Shown piece after piece: positions 52,931 through 61,827 of a stretch of DNA of 64,000 nucleotides. The notes beneath the pieces were generated by a model, which was not told the origin of the DNA, did no database searches, and saw nothing but the letters and a program-made list of their open reading frames with translations. Each line of letters opens with the position of its first letter. Position 1 is the stretch's first letter. The DNA comes from JAMXLO01 sp963850535 (GTDB taxonomy: Bacteria; Pseudomonadota; Alphaproteobacteria; Acetobacterales; Acetobacteraceae), in the NCBI GenBank assembly GCA_963850535.1, contig CAWKMC010000056.1:42814-106813 (forward strand). The letters run 5' to 3'. The translations under genes and the position numbers were made by a program.

Positions 52931-55234
52931 TCAGAACCCGGTGCGGTATATCGCGGCTGATCTCACCACATGGCTCTTGCCGCGCACCTCCAGCGGCATG
53001 GTATCGCCCTCGACGAGCGAGACACTCAGTTCCTTCGCCGCCTGGTCGATGTCGATCCTGACCAAGCGTCCGCGCCAGTGTACGCAGAAACCCAGTCGCT
53101 GCCACCCGGCGGGCAAGTGCGGATTGATGCCAAGAGCGCTGCCCCGCAGTGACACTCCGGCAAAGCCAAACACGGCCGCCTGCCACAGGCCGCCGAGTGC
53201 CGCAATGTGCACGCCGCCGGCAACACTGTCGCTGGCGCCATGCATATCGATGGCCGCCGTTTCCCGGAAGTAGCGAAGCGCGTTGTCCATGTCGCCCAGT
53301 TGCGCCGCAACCAGGGCATGCATCCCCTTGCTGAGCGAGCTGCCATGCGAGCAGCGCTTGGCATAGAACTGGAAGTTCGCCAGCCTTCCCGCAGCATCAC
53401 ACTCGTCCGGCAGCATCGCGAGCAAAGCGACAACATCGGCCTGCTTGACTATCTGCGCTCGCTGCACCCGTTCGCGTCCGAGCACGACGTCGAGTGGCAT
53501 TGTGTGGCCGGCATACTGCGCCAGATCGACCTCCTCGAGTTCGAAGAAGCCGGTGAATTGCTCGAACAGTCCGCGCTTCGGATCGAAGTTGACGAGCAGC
53601 GTGTCCGCAACCTCCGCCCAGTGCTTCAACTCGGCGTCGTTGCAACCGAGTTTGCCTGACAGCTCTTCCCAGCGGTCCCTCCAGCGTTCACGCAATATCG
53701 TGGCGATGTCGATCCCACGCCGGACGTTCCAGCGCGCCAGGACATTTGTGTATGCGCTGTCATCGATCGATTCGTGGTACTCGTCAGGGCCGATAACCTC
53801 GCGAATGTGACGCTTGCCATCCGGCTCCAGCACCGCACGGCTGGCCCAAAATCGCGCGGTTTCCAGCAATATCTCGGCGCCCGCGTCGAGCATGAACCGA
53901 TCGTCGCCGGTCGCCTCCCAATACTGCCAGACAGCGTAAGCGATATCGGCCGTGATGTGCTGCTCCTGGATGCCGCACAGCACACGGATCGTCTCGCCCC
54001 TGGGATTGAGGACGTTGTCTGGTGTGGTCTCTTCGCCGGTATCGGCTGATTCCCAGGCGTACATCGCCCCACGCCAACCCATCCGCACAGCCTTGGCGCG
54101 TGCGGCCGGTAGCGTGTGATAGCGATACATCAACAGGGTACGCGCCGCTTCCGGCCACGTCGCGATGTAGAACGGGAGAACATACGTCTCGGTATCCCAG
54201 AACACATGCCCGAGATAGGCATCGCCGGTCAGCGCGCGAGCGCCGATAGAGACCCTCTCGTCGTTTGGATTGGCGGCGCCGTTGAGATGATAGACGGCGA
54301 ACCGCAAAGCCAGTCTCGCGGCATCGTCTCCGACGACTTCCAAATCACTAAGCCGCCACCGCTCCGCCCATGCCGCCTCGTGTTGCACGAGCACGTCCCG
54401 CCAGCCGGCGCGCTTTGCCCGATCGAGCGCATTCAGTACCTCCTGTGAGGCGTCTCCTTCACGACTGTCCTTTCGCGCCAAGGCGATCATCCGCTGAAAC
54501 GACGCAGCCAGACCGGGCTCTGATGTCCAATGCCAGGACCAATGGAACGGGCTTGGCGCCCGCGAAGGCAATTCGGTGCCGTTCAGCTGCAACGACGCGG
54601 TGCAGGCGATTGCAAGGCTCTTCCCGGACTGCTCAGTACGCCACACGCCCAGGTCCTGTTCCAGCCGGTCGGCGTCGAGGCCGCCACCCATCTGGCCGAA
54701 CCGGGCCTCCAGGCTGATCTCATGCGAAGCTTCATCCTCGACCTCCACGCGGACAAGCTGCAGGCCGAGCCGACGATCGGCCAAAGATACCGCGCGGTAC
54801 GTTGTCACCTTGATCACCACACCGCTGGGATGACGATGTTGCCATTCGGTCAGCAGAGCGCCCCGACGCATGTCCAGAATTCGCTGGTGATGCAGCTTCT
54901 CTCCCGAGTGCTGCAGCACTGGTTCTCCATCCAGTTGGATGCGCACCCGCAGCCAGTCGGGAGCGGGGACCAGCGCTGGCACAGGCGGCTCGATGTTGGG
55001 CGTATCGAACAGCCCCGCGACGAAGGTGCGCGGCCAGGATGCCCACTTCAGGTGCTGCAGCCACGAGACCCACGTCGGACCTCGACTGATCGCGCGGGCA
55101 CCGCGAACCCCGAGAAGTCCGTTGCTGACGGTCAATCGGGATTCGATGCTGACCTCGCGCAGCGGGTCATAGCCCTGCTCGATCAGCAGCCAGTCAGAAT
55201 CGGTGCTTGGCGCGAGCGCCTGCAGCATGTCCAT
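52931..55234 (-). CDS. Glycoside hydrolase family 65 (disaccharide phosphorylase/hydrolase)
   Basis: A 767-residue GH65 protein: an N-terminal beta-sandwich (1-270), a linker, an (alpha/alpha)6 barrel with FWDTETY (345-351) and the general acid Glu485 in IGPDEYHE, and a C-terminal beta domain. The KRCSHGSSLSKG segment resembles the phosphate-binding loop of maltose, trehalose and kojibiose phosphorylases, favouring phosphorolysis over hydrolysis. No leader is seen, so it acts in the cytoplasm on an alpha-glucoside. Beta-phosphoglucomutase, often adjacent, is absent. Confidence 0.9.
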   Translation of the reverse strand: MDMLQALAPSTDSDWLLIEQGYDPLREVSIESRLTVSNGLLGVRGARAISRGPTWVSWLQHLKWASWPRTFVAGLFDTPNIEPPVPALVPAPDWLRVRIQLDGEPVLQHSGEKLHHQRILDMRRGALLTEWQHRHPSGVVIKVTTYRAVSLADRRLGLQLVRVEVEDEASHEISLEARFGQMGGGLDADRLEQDLGVWRTEQSGKSLAIACTASLQLNGTELPSRAPSPFHWSWHWTSEPGLAASFQRMIALARKDSREGDASQEVLNALDRAKRAGWRDVLVQHEAAWAERWRLSDLEVVGDDAARLALRFAVYHLNGAANPNDERVSIGARALTGDAYLGHVFWDTETYVLPFYIATWPEAARTLLMYRYHTLPAARAKAVRMGWRGAMYAWESADTGEETTPDNVLNPRGETIRVLCGIQEQHITADIAYAVWQYWEATGDDRFMLDAGAEILLETARFWASRAVLEPDGKRHIREVIGPDEYHESIDDSAYTNVLARWNVRRGIDIATILRERWRDRWEELSGKLGCNDAELKHWAEVADTLLVNFDPKRGLFEQFTGFFELEEVDLAQYAGHTMPLDVVLGRERVQRAQIVKQADVVALLAMLPDECDAAGRLANFQFYAKRCSHGSSLSKGMHALVAAQLGDMDNALRYFRETAAIDMHGASDSVAGGVHIAALGGLWQAAVFGFAGVSLRGSALGINPHLPAGWQRLGFCVHWRGRLVRIDIDQAAKELSVSLVEGDTMPLEVRGKSHVVRSAAIYRTGF

Positions 55235-55404
55235 GCCGTCCTAATTCCTCCGCGCGGCGGACGGCCTTGGGTCAGCGCGCCCTCGTCCACGTTTTCGAGA
55301 GTTCTCAACCAGTGCGTGTAGGCCTACCTACTCTAGTTGGGGGTCGACTGGAACGCTGACATGGCCTCCTCGCCAGTTCGTGCCGATGTATATTGGGTAG
55401 TTCC

Positions 55405-56736
55405 ATGACCCCGATTCCGGCCACCACCACGCCTGATCCCACCCCAGCCGAGCTGGTTGCCGGGCGGCCCCATCTCGCGATGCACGCTATGGACGGGCTA
55501 CTGATCGACAAGGTGCCGCTGAATGCCATCGCCGATGCCGCAGGCACGCCGGTATGGGTCTATGCCGCCTCCTCCATACGACGACGATACCGCACGCTCG
55601 CCGGCGCGCTGTCTGATGCCGGCGTGAATGCGCATATCCACTATGCCGTGAAGGCGAATGACCGGCTCGCCGTGCTGCGACTACTTGCCGCGGAAGGCGC
55701 CGGCGCTGACGTGGTCAGCGAAGGAGAGCTGCGCCGTGCATGTGAGGCCGGCATCCCAGTGGGCAACATCGTCTTCTCGGGCGTCGGCAAGACCGAGCGC
55801 GAACTGCGTTTTGCACTCGCCCAGGACATTGCCCAGATCAATGTGGAAAGCGCCGAAGAGCTGGAGATGCTCGCGGCGGTCGCGACGGGCATGCACCGCA
55901 CTGCGCGGGTCGCGCTGCGGATCAACCCCGACGTCGATGCGGGCACGCACGCCAAGATCACCACCGGACGGGCGCAGGACAAGTTCGGCATCCCCTTTGC
56001 CGATGCTGCTGCTTTGTACCGACGGGCCGTGCAATTACCTGGCATTCAGCCGATCGGCCTTGCGGCACATATCGGCAGCCAGATCCTGTCGCTCGCCCCG
56101 TATCGCGCGGCGTTCGGGCGGCTGGCCGAACTCACCCGCACTCTGCGGGCGGAAGGCCTTCCGCTTCGCGTCATCGACTGTGGCGGTGGGCTCGGCATCC
56201 CATATCGTGATGAACCGGCCCCCTTGCCCGCCGCACTGGCGGGCGCGATCCGCAGCGCATTGCACAATTTGGACGTCGACGTTCTGATCGAACCCGGTCG
56301 CTGGCTGGTCGGGCCTGCGGGTGTCCTGCTGTCGAGCGTCATCTTGGCCAAGCAGACGCAGGGCAGCCGCTTCGTCGTGCTGGATGCGGCGATGAACGAT
56401 CTGATCCGTCCCGCCATGTACGACGCCTGGCACGGCATCGTCCCCGTCTCGCCGGTCGATGCCGTCGCTGCTACCGTGCCGGCTGATGTGGTCGGTCCGG
56501 TGTGCGAGTCCGGCGATACATTCGCGCGCGATCGCCTGCTGCCACCGCTCGCCCCCGGCGCGCGCGTCGCAATACTCGACGCCGGGGCCTATGGCTCGGT
56601 GATGAGTTCATCCTACAATGCACGCCTGCCCGCGGCCGAGGTGATGGTGGACGGCAGCAACTGGTCTGTGATCCGCGAACGAGAAACCCTCGCCGACTTG
56701 TGGCGAGGCGAGCGGGTGCCACATTGGCTGAAATGA
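55405..56736 (+). CDS. lysA: Diaminopimelate decarboxylase
   Basis: A 443-residue PLP enzyme of the alanine-racemase-fold group IV decarboxylases, starting MTPIPATTTPD at 55405. The PLP Lys is in HYAVKAND (Lys83). Further motifs are VSEGEL, GLAAHIGSQI, CGGGLGIPY, EPGRWLVG and CESGDTFARDR with the catalytic Cys. It makes L-lysine from meso-DAP. The stop overlaps the start of the DUF4175 gene (ATGA), an arrangement common in Alphaproteobacteria. The gap to the divergent GH65 gene carries a GTAGGCCTAC palindrome at 55318-55327. Confidence 0.95.
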   Translation: MTPIPATTTPDPTPAELVAGRPHLAMHAMDGLLIDKVPLNAIADAAGTPVWVYAASSIRRRYRTLAGALSDAGVNAHIHYAVKANDRLAVLRLLAAEGAGADVVSEGELRRACEAGIPVGNIVFSGVGKTERELRFALAQDIAQINVESAEELEMLAAVATGMHRTARVALRINPDVDAGTHAKITTGRAQDKFGIPFADAAALYRRAVQLPGIQPIGLAAHIGSQILSLAPYRAAFGRLAELTRTLRAEGLPLRVIDCGGGLGIPYRDEPAPLPAALAGAIRSALHNLDVDVLIEPGRWLVGPAGVLLSSVILAKQTQGSRFVVLDAAMNDLIRPAMYDAWHGIVPVSPVDAVAATVPADVVGPVCESGDTFARDRLLPPLAPGARVAILDAGAYGSVMSSSYNARLPAAEVMVDGSNWSVIRERETLADLWRGERVPHWLK

Positions 56737-59294
56737 ACACACCGGGCGGGGATACTGATCGCCTGTTCCGCCGTCTCGCCGGGCGGCGCTCCCTGGCACG
56801 CATCGCCATCCTGTTTGAGCGTATCTGGCCGGCACTCTGGCCCCCTCTGGGCGTCGCCGGCCTGTTCGTCTGCGTCGCTCTGCTGGACCTGCCGCGGTTC
56901 CTGCCGCTCTGGTTGCACATCGCGTTGTTGCTGGTCACGCCGCTGCTGATCATCGCGTTGCTTGCCCGTGGCCTGTGGCACCTGGTGGCGCCGGACGACA
57001 GGGCGGCGGACCGGCGCCTCGAGCTTGCCTCCGGACTCGCCCATCGACCGCTTTCGGTCTTGACCGACCGGCCATCGGGCGGCCCCGACAGCGCGTCTCT
57101 CGCATTGTGGCAGGCGCATGTCATGCGCGCGGTGCGCTCAGTGCGGCAGCTGAGGGTCGGGTTACCGCGGCCTGGTCTCGCGCGGCGTGATCCGCGTGCG
57201 CTGCGCGCTGCCCTGCTGCTCGCCCTGGTCGCCGCCCTCGCCATCGCCGGCAACGATGCACCCGCACGATTGGCGTTGGCCCTGCAGCCCACGCTGCCGC
57301 GCGAAACACCGCCGCCGACTACCGAACTTCAGGCGTGGATCACGCCGCCGGCTTATACCCGCCTGGCTCCGGTTTTCCTGAAGCCGGACAGCGGCACCGT
57401 GTCGGTGCCCGCCGGCTCCCGACTGACCGTCAGCGTCACCGGAGGAGCCGACACGCCTATGCTGTCGCTGGCTGGGCGGTCGGACGCGTTTCGGGCGCTG
57501 GACAAGACCAGTTTCCAGGCTGACCACGATCTGGCGCAGGGCGGCCACCTCACTATCCGCCGCGACGGCCGTCAGCTTGCCGCCTGGGACCTGGCCGTCA
57601 TCGCCGATCAAAAACCGACAGCAGAATGGAGCGAGAACCCCGGCCGGGCAGCTGGCAGCCAACAGACCCGGCTGCCTTGGCGTGCCGCTGACGACTACGG
57701 GGTGGTTTCCCTCCAGGCCGAACTGCGATTGCGCGACCGGGCCGACGCGCCGCCACTGGTGGTCGGTATTCCCCTCCCAGGGGGCACGCCAAAATCGGCG
57801 CACGGCGTCAGCCAGCAGGATCTGACCGCGCACCCCTGGGCTGGACTGCCGGTGATCGGCAAGCTGGTGGCGCGGGACGCAATAAACCAGCTGGGTGAAA
57901 GTGCCGAGGCCGAGTTCGTGCTGGCGGAACGTCCATTTCAGCACCCGGTGGCGCGCGCCCTTATGGCGATCCGCCGTGGCCTCAGCGTGCATCCGGACGA
58001 TCGGGACGCCGCGATTAGCGGTCTTGACGCGTTGCTCAGCAGGCCCGAGGCGCTCGCCGGCGACTATAGCGCGTATCTGAACCTCGGTGCGATCTACTAC
58101 CTGCTCGAACGCAACAAGTCGTCCGAGGCGATCGGCGAAGCGCAGCAACAGATGTGGGAGCTCGCGCTGCATCTGGAGGAGGGCCAGACCGAACGGACCG
58201 CGCAGGCATTGGAAGAAGCACGCCAGGCGGCTCGAGATGCGCTCGACAAGGCGATCCGCGAGCCGACCGACGCCAACCGTGAGGCGCTCGAGCAACGGCT
58301 AAAGGAACTGGAGGAGGCGATTGAGCGCCATTTGCAGGCGCTCGCCGAGGACGCGCGGCGCAACAATTCGGAGATGCGATACGATCCCAACGCGCAGCAC
58401 CTGACCAATCGCGACCTGGACAAGCTTGCTGATCAGGCGCGAGAGGCAGCGCGTGAAGGCCGGATGCAGGACGCGCAGCAGCGCATGGCCGAGCTGGAGC
58501 GGATGCTGGACAAGCTGCGCAACGCCCGCGCCGAACATGGCCGCGAAGGCGAGCGCGCCGAAGGGCAACGTCGACGCGGTCGGCAGCAGATGGGTGCGGT
58601 GCAGGACATGATCGGTCGGCAAGGTAAGCTGCTCGACCAGTCGCAAAGCCGTGCCGATCAGGGCAACCCGCTCCGTGGTGCCCAGCCGCCCTCCAAACCA
58701 TCGGATGAGGCTGCGCAGCGCGAAGCGGATCGCCGGGTGCAGCAGGCACTGCGGCGCTCTCTCGGCGAGTTGATGCAGCAATTCGGTGACCTGACCGGCC
58801 AGGTGCCGCCCAGTCTCGGCGAGGCTGACACCGCCATGCGCGAAGCGGGCCGCCAATTGGCGGAAGGCAACGATGCAGGGGCCGGCGAGTCGGAGCAGAG
58901 GGCAATCGAGGCGCTGCAGAAGGGCGGCCGTGAGATGGGCCAGGCGATGGCCAAGCAATTTGGCCAGCAGAACGGCCAGGATGGCGGCGAGCAGGAAGGC
59001 GATGGCGATGGCCCGATGGGGCTGACGCTGCACGATGGCCAGGGCGACGATCAGGGCAATGGCTACCGCCAGGGCCCACCACCGGGTCGCGCACAGACTG
59101 GCCGCGACCCACTCGGCCGGCGCTACGGCCAGGGCAGCTCCGGCGCTGATGAGAGCGCGGATGTCACGGTACCGGAGGAACGGGAACGGCAGCGCACGCA
59201 GGCCATTCAAGAGGAACTGCGTCATCGGGGCGCCAACCGCGAGCGGCCGCAGATGGAATTGGACTATATTGAGCGTCTGTTGAAGCAGTTCTGA
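56733..59294 (+). CDS. TIGR02302-family membrane protein (DUF4175)
   Basis: An 853-residue protein. Hydrophobic segments lie at about 38-55, 57-80 and 150-170. A central beta region follows (WITPPAYTRLAPVFL; LPWRAADDYGVVSLQAEL). Residues about 450-720 form a long Glu/Arg/Gln-rich helical stretch, and the Gly/Gln/Asp-rich tail ends ELDYIERLLKQF. The family is typical of Alphaproteobacteria and often encoded after lysA; its function is unknown. It overlaps lysA by 4 bases. The start is fixed by this overlap; the open frame upstream is antisense-like noise in lysA. Confidence 0.9.
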   Translation: MNTPGGDTDRLFRRLAGRRSLARIAILFERIWPALWPPLGVAGLFVCVALLDLPRFLPLWLHIALLLVTPLLIIALLARGLWHLVAPDDRAADRRLELASGLAHRPLSVLTDRPSGGPDSASLALWQAHVMRAVRSVRQLRVGLPRPGLARRDPRALRAALLLALVAALAIAGNDAPARLALALQPTLPRETPPPTTELQAWITPPAYTRLAPVFLKPDSGTVSVPAGSRLTVSVTGGADTPMLSLAGRSDAFRALDKTSFQADHDLAQGGHLTIRRDGRQLAAWDLAVIADQKPTAEWSENPGRAAGSQQTRLPWRAADDYGVVSLQAELRLRDRADAPPLVVGIPLPGGTPKSAHGVSQQDLTAHPWAGLPVIGKLVARDAINQLGESAEAEFVLAERPFQHPVARALMAIRRGLSVHPDDRDAAISGLDALLSRPEALAGDYSAYLNLGAIYYLLERNKSSEAIGEAQQQMWELALHLEEGQTERTAQALEEARQAARDALDKAIREPTDANREALEQRLKELEEAIERHLQALAEDARRNNSEMRYDPNAQHLTNRDLDKLADQAREAAREGRMQDAQQRMAELERMLDKLRNARAEHGREGERAEGQRRRGRQQMGAVQDMIGRQGKLLDQSQSRADQGNPLRGAQPPSKPSDEAAQREADRRVQQALRRSLGELMQQFGDLTGQVPPSLGEADTAMREAGRQLAEGNDAGAGESEQRAIEALQKGGREMGQAMAKQFGQQNGQDGGEQEGDGDGPMGLTLHDGQGDDQGNGYRQGPPPGRAQTGRDPLGRRYGQGSSGADESADVTVPEERERQRTQAIQEELRHRGANRERPQMELDYIERLLKQF

Positions 59295-59358
59295 GCGACC
59301 TTCCTTTCTGTATTCCACGCTGCCAAAGTCGCTACCGGCCAGTAGGGAGAGACATCCG

Positions 59359-60564
59359 ATGGACCTGCGCTTCACACCAGACGAAGCGGCGTTCCGCGAC
59401 GAGGTTCGCGCCTTCATCCGCGACAACCTGCCCGCCGACATTCGCGAGCGGATGCGCCTGGGCTATGGCCCGCGCAAGGAAGACACCGTCCGCTGGCAAC
59501 GCATTCTGCACCAGCGCGGCTGGGCCGCGATCTCCTGGCCGGAGGAATATGGCGGCCCCGGGTGGACTGCGATCCAGAAGATGATCTTTCTGGAAGAGAA
59601 CCAGATCGCGCCGGCACCCGAATTGTCCTCGTTCAACATCACGATGCTGGGCCCGGTGCTGATCCAGTTCGGCACCGACGAGCAGAAGAAGCGCTTTCTG
59701 CCGCGCGCCGCCAATCTGGACGACTGGTGGTGCCAAGGTTTCTCCGAACCCGGGGCCGGATCGGATCTTGCGTCGCTGAAGACCGCGGCGAAGCGCGATG
59801 GCGACCACTACGTGGTGAACGGCCAGAAGATCTGGACCTCGACCGCGCATCACGCTGACTGGTGCTTCCTACTGGTGCGCACGAACCCCAACGCCGCCAA
59901 GCGGCAGGAAGGCATTTCCTTCCTGTTGGTCGACATGAATACGCCTGGCATCACCGTGCGCCCGATCATCTCGATCGATGGCAGTCATCACTTCAACGAG
60001 GTGTTCTTCGACGACGTGCGGGTGCCGGTCGAGAATCGCGTCTGTGAAGAGAACAAGGGTTGGGACGTCGCCAAGTTCCTGCTGGGCAACGAACGCACCG
60101 GCATCGCTCGTCTTGGCAAGTCCAAGGAGCGGGTGCGCTCGGCAAAGGAAATGGCGCGCGAGGTGCGTGAGGGCGGAAAGCCGCTGATCGAAGATACTGC
60201 GTTCCGGCAGCGTATCGCGCAGCTTGAAGTCGACATGAAGGCACTGGAGATCACCCAGTATCGCGTGGTCTCGGCCTACGACAAACAGCGCGACGGACGT
60301 CCCGATCCGCTGTCGTCGGTGCTGAAAGTGAAAGGCACCGAGCTGCTGCAATCGACGACCGAACTGGCCATGGATGTCGGCGGCCCAATGTCGATGCCGA
60401 TATGGGCGGAGGAACTTGCGGCGCTGTCGAATGAACCCGATGTCGGACCGGAGTGGGCAACACAGGCCACCGGTAGCTACCTGTTCCTGCGCGCAGCCTC
60501 GATCTATGGCGGCACGAACGAGATACAGAAGAACATTCTTACCAAGGCCGTTCTGCGACTCTGA
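59359..60564 (+). CDS. Acyl-CoA dehydrogenase (large PimC-like subunit)
   Basis: A 401-residue flavoprotein with an acyl-CoA dehydrogenase fold: ISWPEEYGGPG, WWCQGFSEPGAGSDLASLKT, KIWTSTAHHADWCFLLVRT and SIYGGTNEIQKNIL. The GERTGIARLGKSKERV-like segment matches the PimC/PimD pair used for pimeloyl-CoA or long-chain dicarboxylate degradation. It is followed by a second acyl-CoA dehydrogenase gene, so the two probably form a heteromer. A GGGAGAGA site precedes the ATG. Confidence 0.9.
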   Translation: MDLRFTPDEAAFRDEVRAFIRDNLPADIRERMRLGYGPRKEDTVRWQRILHQRGWAAISWPEEYGGPGWTAIQKMIFLEENQIAPAPELSSFNITMLGPVLIQFGTDEQKKRFLPRAANLDDWWCQGFSEPGAGSDLASLKTAAKRDGDHYVVNGQKIWTSTAHHADWCFLLVRTNPNAAKRQEGISFLLVDMNTPGITVRPIISIDGSHHFNEVFFDDVRVPVENRVCEENKGWDVAKFLLGNERTGIARLGKSKERVRSAKEMAREVREGGKPLIEDTAFRQRIAQLEVDMKALEITQYRVVSAYDKQRDGRPDPLSSVLKVKGTELLQSTTELAMDVGGPMSMPIWAEELAALSNEPDVGPEWATQATGSYLFLRAASIYGGTNEIQKNILTKAVLRL

Positions 60565-60580
60565 TCGTCGCCCCTCACGG

Positions 60581-60656
60581 TCATGGCCGACCCAGTGCCG
60601 GCCATCGGCCATGGCACAATGCCGCTACGGATGGCCGGGACGCTGCCCGGCCATGA
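60581..60656. repeat. Hairpin repeat (family 2) between the two acyl-CoA dehydrogenase genes
   Basis: A 9-base perfect hairpin ATGGCCGGG (60631-60639), 6-base loop, CCCGGCCAT (60646-60654), preceded by a second imperfect hairpin (ATGGCCGAC...CCGGCCAT, then GGCCATGGCA) from 60581. It shares its core with the element at 14206-14260. Confidence 0.65.
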
Positions 60657-60683
60657 CGCGGTCAACTTAACCGGAAGCGTCAA

Positions 60684-61820
60684 ATGGACTTCACTCTGAC
60701 CGATGAACAACGCCTGCTGAAGGACAGCGTCGATCGGCTGATGACCGAGCGCTACTCCTTCGATCAGCGCAAGAACTACATCAAAGAGCCCGGTGGCTGG
60801 AGCGCGGCACTCTGGTCGCAGTACGCCGAACTGGGACTGCTCGGGCTGCCGTTTGCCGAACAGTACGGCGGCTTCGGTGGCGGCGCGGTCGAGATCATGC
60901 TGGTGATGGAAGCGTTCGGCCGCGGGCTGATTCTGGAGCCATTTGTTGCCAGTGTCGTCTTAGGTGGTACCGCGCTGCGTCTCGGCGGCAGCGAGCAACA
61001 GAAGTCGCGGGTGCTGCCATCGATCGCCGATGGCAGCATGAAGCTCGCCTTCGCGCATGGCGAACGCCAGGCGCGCTATGACATCACCGACGTGATGACG
61101 ACCGCGCGCAAGGATGGCTCCGGCTGGGTGCTGGATGGCGCCAAGAGCGTCGTCACCCATGGTGATTGCGCCGATGCATTGGTGGTCAGCGCGCGCACCT
61201 CTGGCGAACGCGATGATGCCAACGGCATCACGCTGTTCCTGGTCGATGCTGGCGCGAGCGGCGTGGCGCGCCGAGGATACGCGGTGCGAGATGGGCAACG
61301 TGCAGCGGAAGTGTCGCTGTCAGGCGTGCGCGTCGATGGCGACGCTGTGCTGGGTGAGGTGGGCAACGGACTGCCATTGATCGAGCGAGTCATCGAAGCT
61401 GGTATTGCGGCGACTGGTGCCGAGTGCGTCGGCTGCATGGAGGCGATGCACAGCATGACGCTGGAGTACAGCCGCACGCGCGAGCAGTTCGGCCGCACCA
61501 TCGGATCAAATCAGGTGGTGCAGCACCGGCTTGCGGACATGCTGATGTCGCTGGAACAAGGGCGCTCGATGGCGATGCTGGCAGCGATGATGGTGGACGA
61601 ACCGGACGCTGCCGAAAGGGCGCACAACATCGCCATGGCGAAGGTCGGCGTCGGTCAGGCCGGGCGCTTCGTCTCCCAGAATGCCGTTCAGCTTCATGGC
61701 GGAATCGGCATGACGGAGGAGTTGGCTGTCGGCCACTATTTCCGCCGCTGCATGGTAATCGAACGCCTGTTCGGCGACACTGCGCATTATCTGGCAAAGC
61801 TGGCGGAGGGGGTCGCGTAG
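60684..61820 (+). CDS. Acyl-CoA dehydrogenase (small PimD-like subunit)
   Basis: A 378-residue acyl-CoA dehydrogenase-fold protein starting MDFTLTDEQRLLKDSVDRLM. Motifs: YGGFGGGAVEIMLVMEAFGR, LDGAKSVVTHGDCADALVVSART, LEYSRTREQFGRTIGSNQVVQHRLADM and QLHGGIGMTEELAVGHYFRR. The pair with the upstream gene fits heteromeric dehydrogenases of pimeloyl-CoA-type or steroid degradation. The substrate is not determinable here. It is convergent with the gene at 61828, 7 bases apart. Confidence 0.9.
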   Translation: MDFTLTDEQRLLKDSVDRLMTERYSFDQRKNYIKEPGGWSAALWSQYAELGLLGLPFAEQYGGFGGGAVEIMLVMEAFGRGLILEPFVASVVLGGTALRLGGSEQQKSRVLPSIADGSMKLAFAHGERQARYDITDVMTTARKDGSGWVLDGAKSVVTHGDCADALVVSARTSGERDDANGITLFLVDAGASGVARRGYAVRDGQRAAEVSLSGVRVDGDAVLGEVGNGLPLIERVIEAGIAATGAECVGCMEAMHSMTLEYSRTREQFGRTIGSNQVVQHRLADMLMSLEQGRSMAMLAAMMVDEPDAAERAHNIAMAKVGVGQAGRFVSQNAVQLHGGIGMTEELAVGHYFRRCMVIERLFGDTAHYLAKLAEGVA

Positions 61821-61827
61821 TCCAGCG

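Noticed and set aside
51870..53273. 467-codon plus-strand frame antisense to galM and GH65
   Set aside because: No family features; both opposite genes have intact motifs across the same bases.
57162..59441. Two long minus-strand frames antisense to the DUF4175 gene
   Set aside because: Shadows of the Glu/Arg/Gln-rich coding strand; no start context and no recognisable domain.
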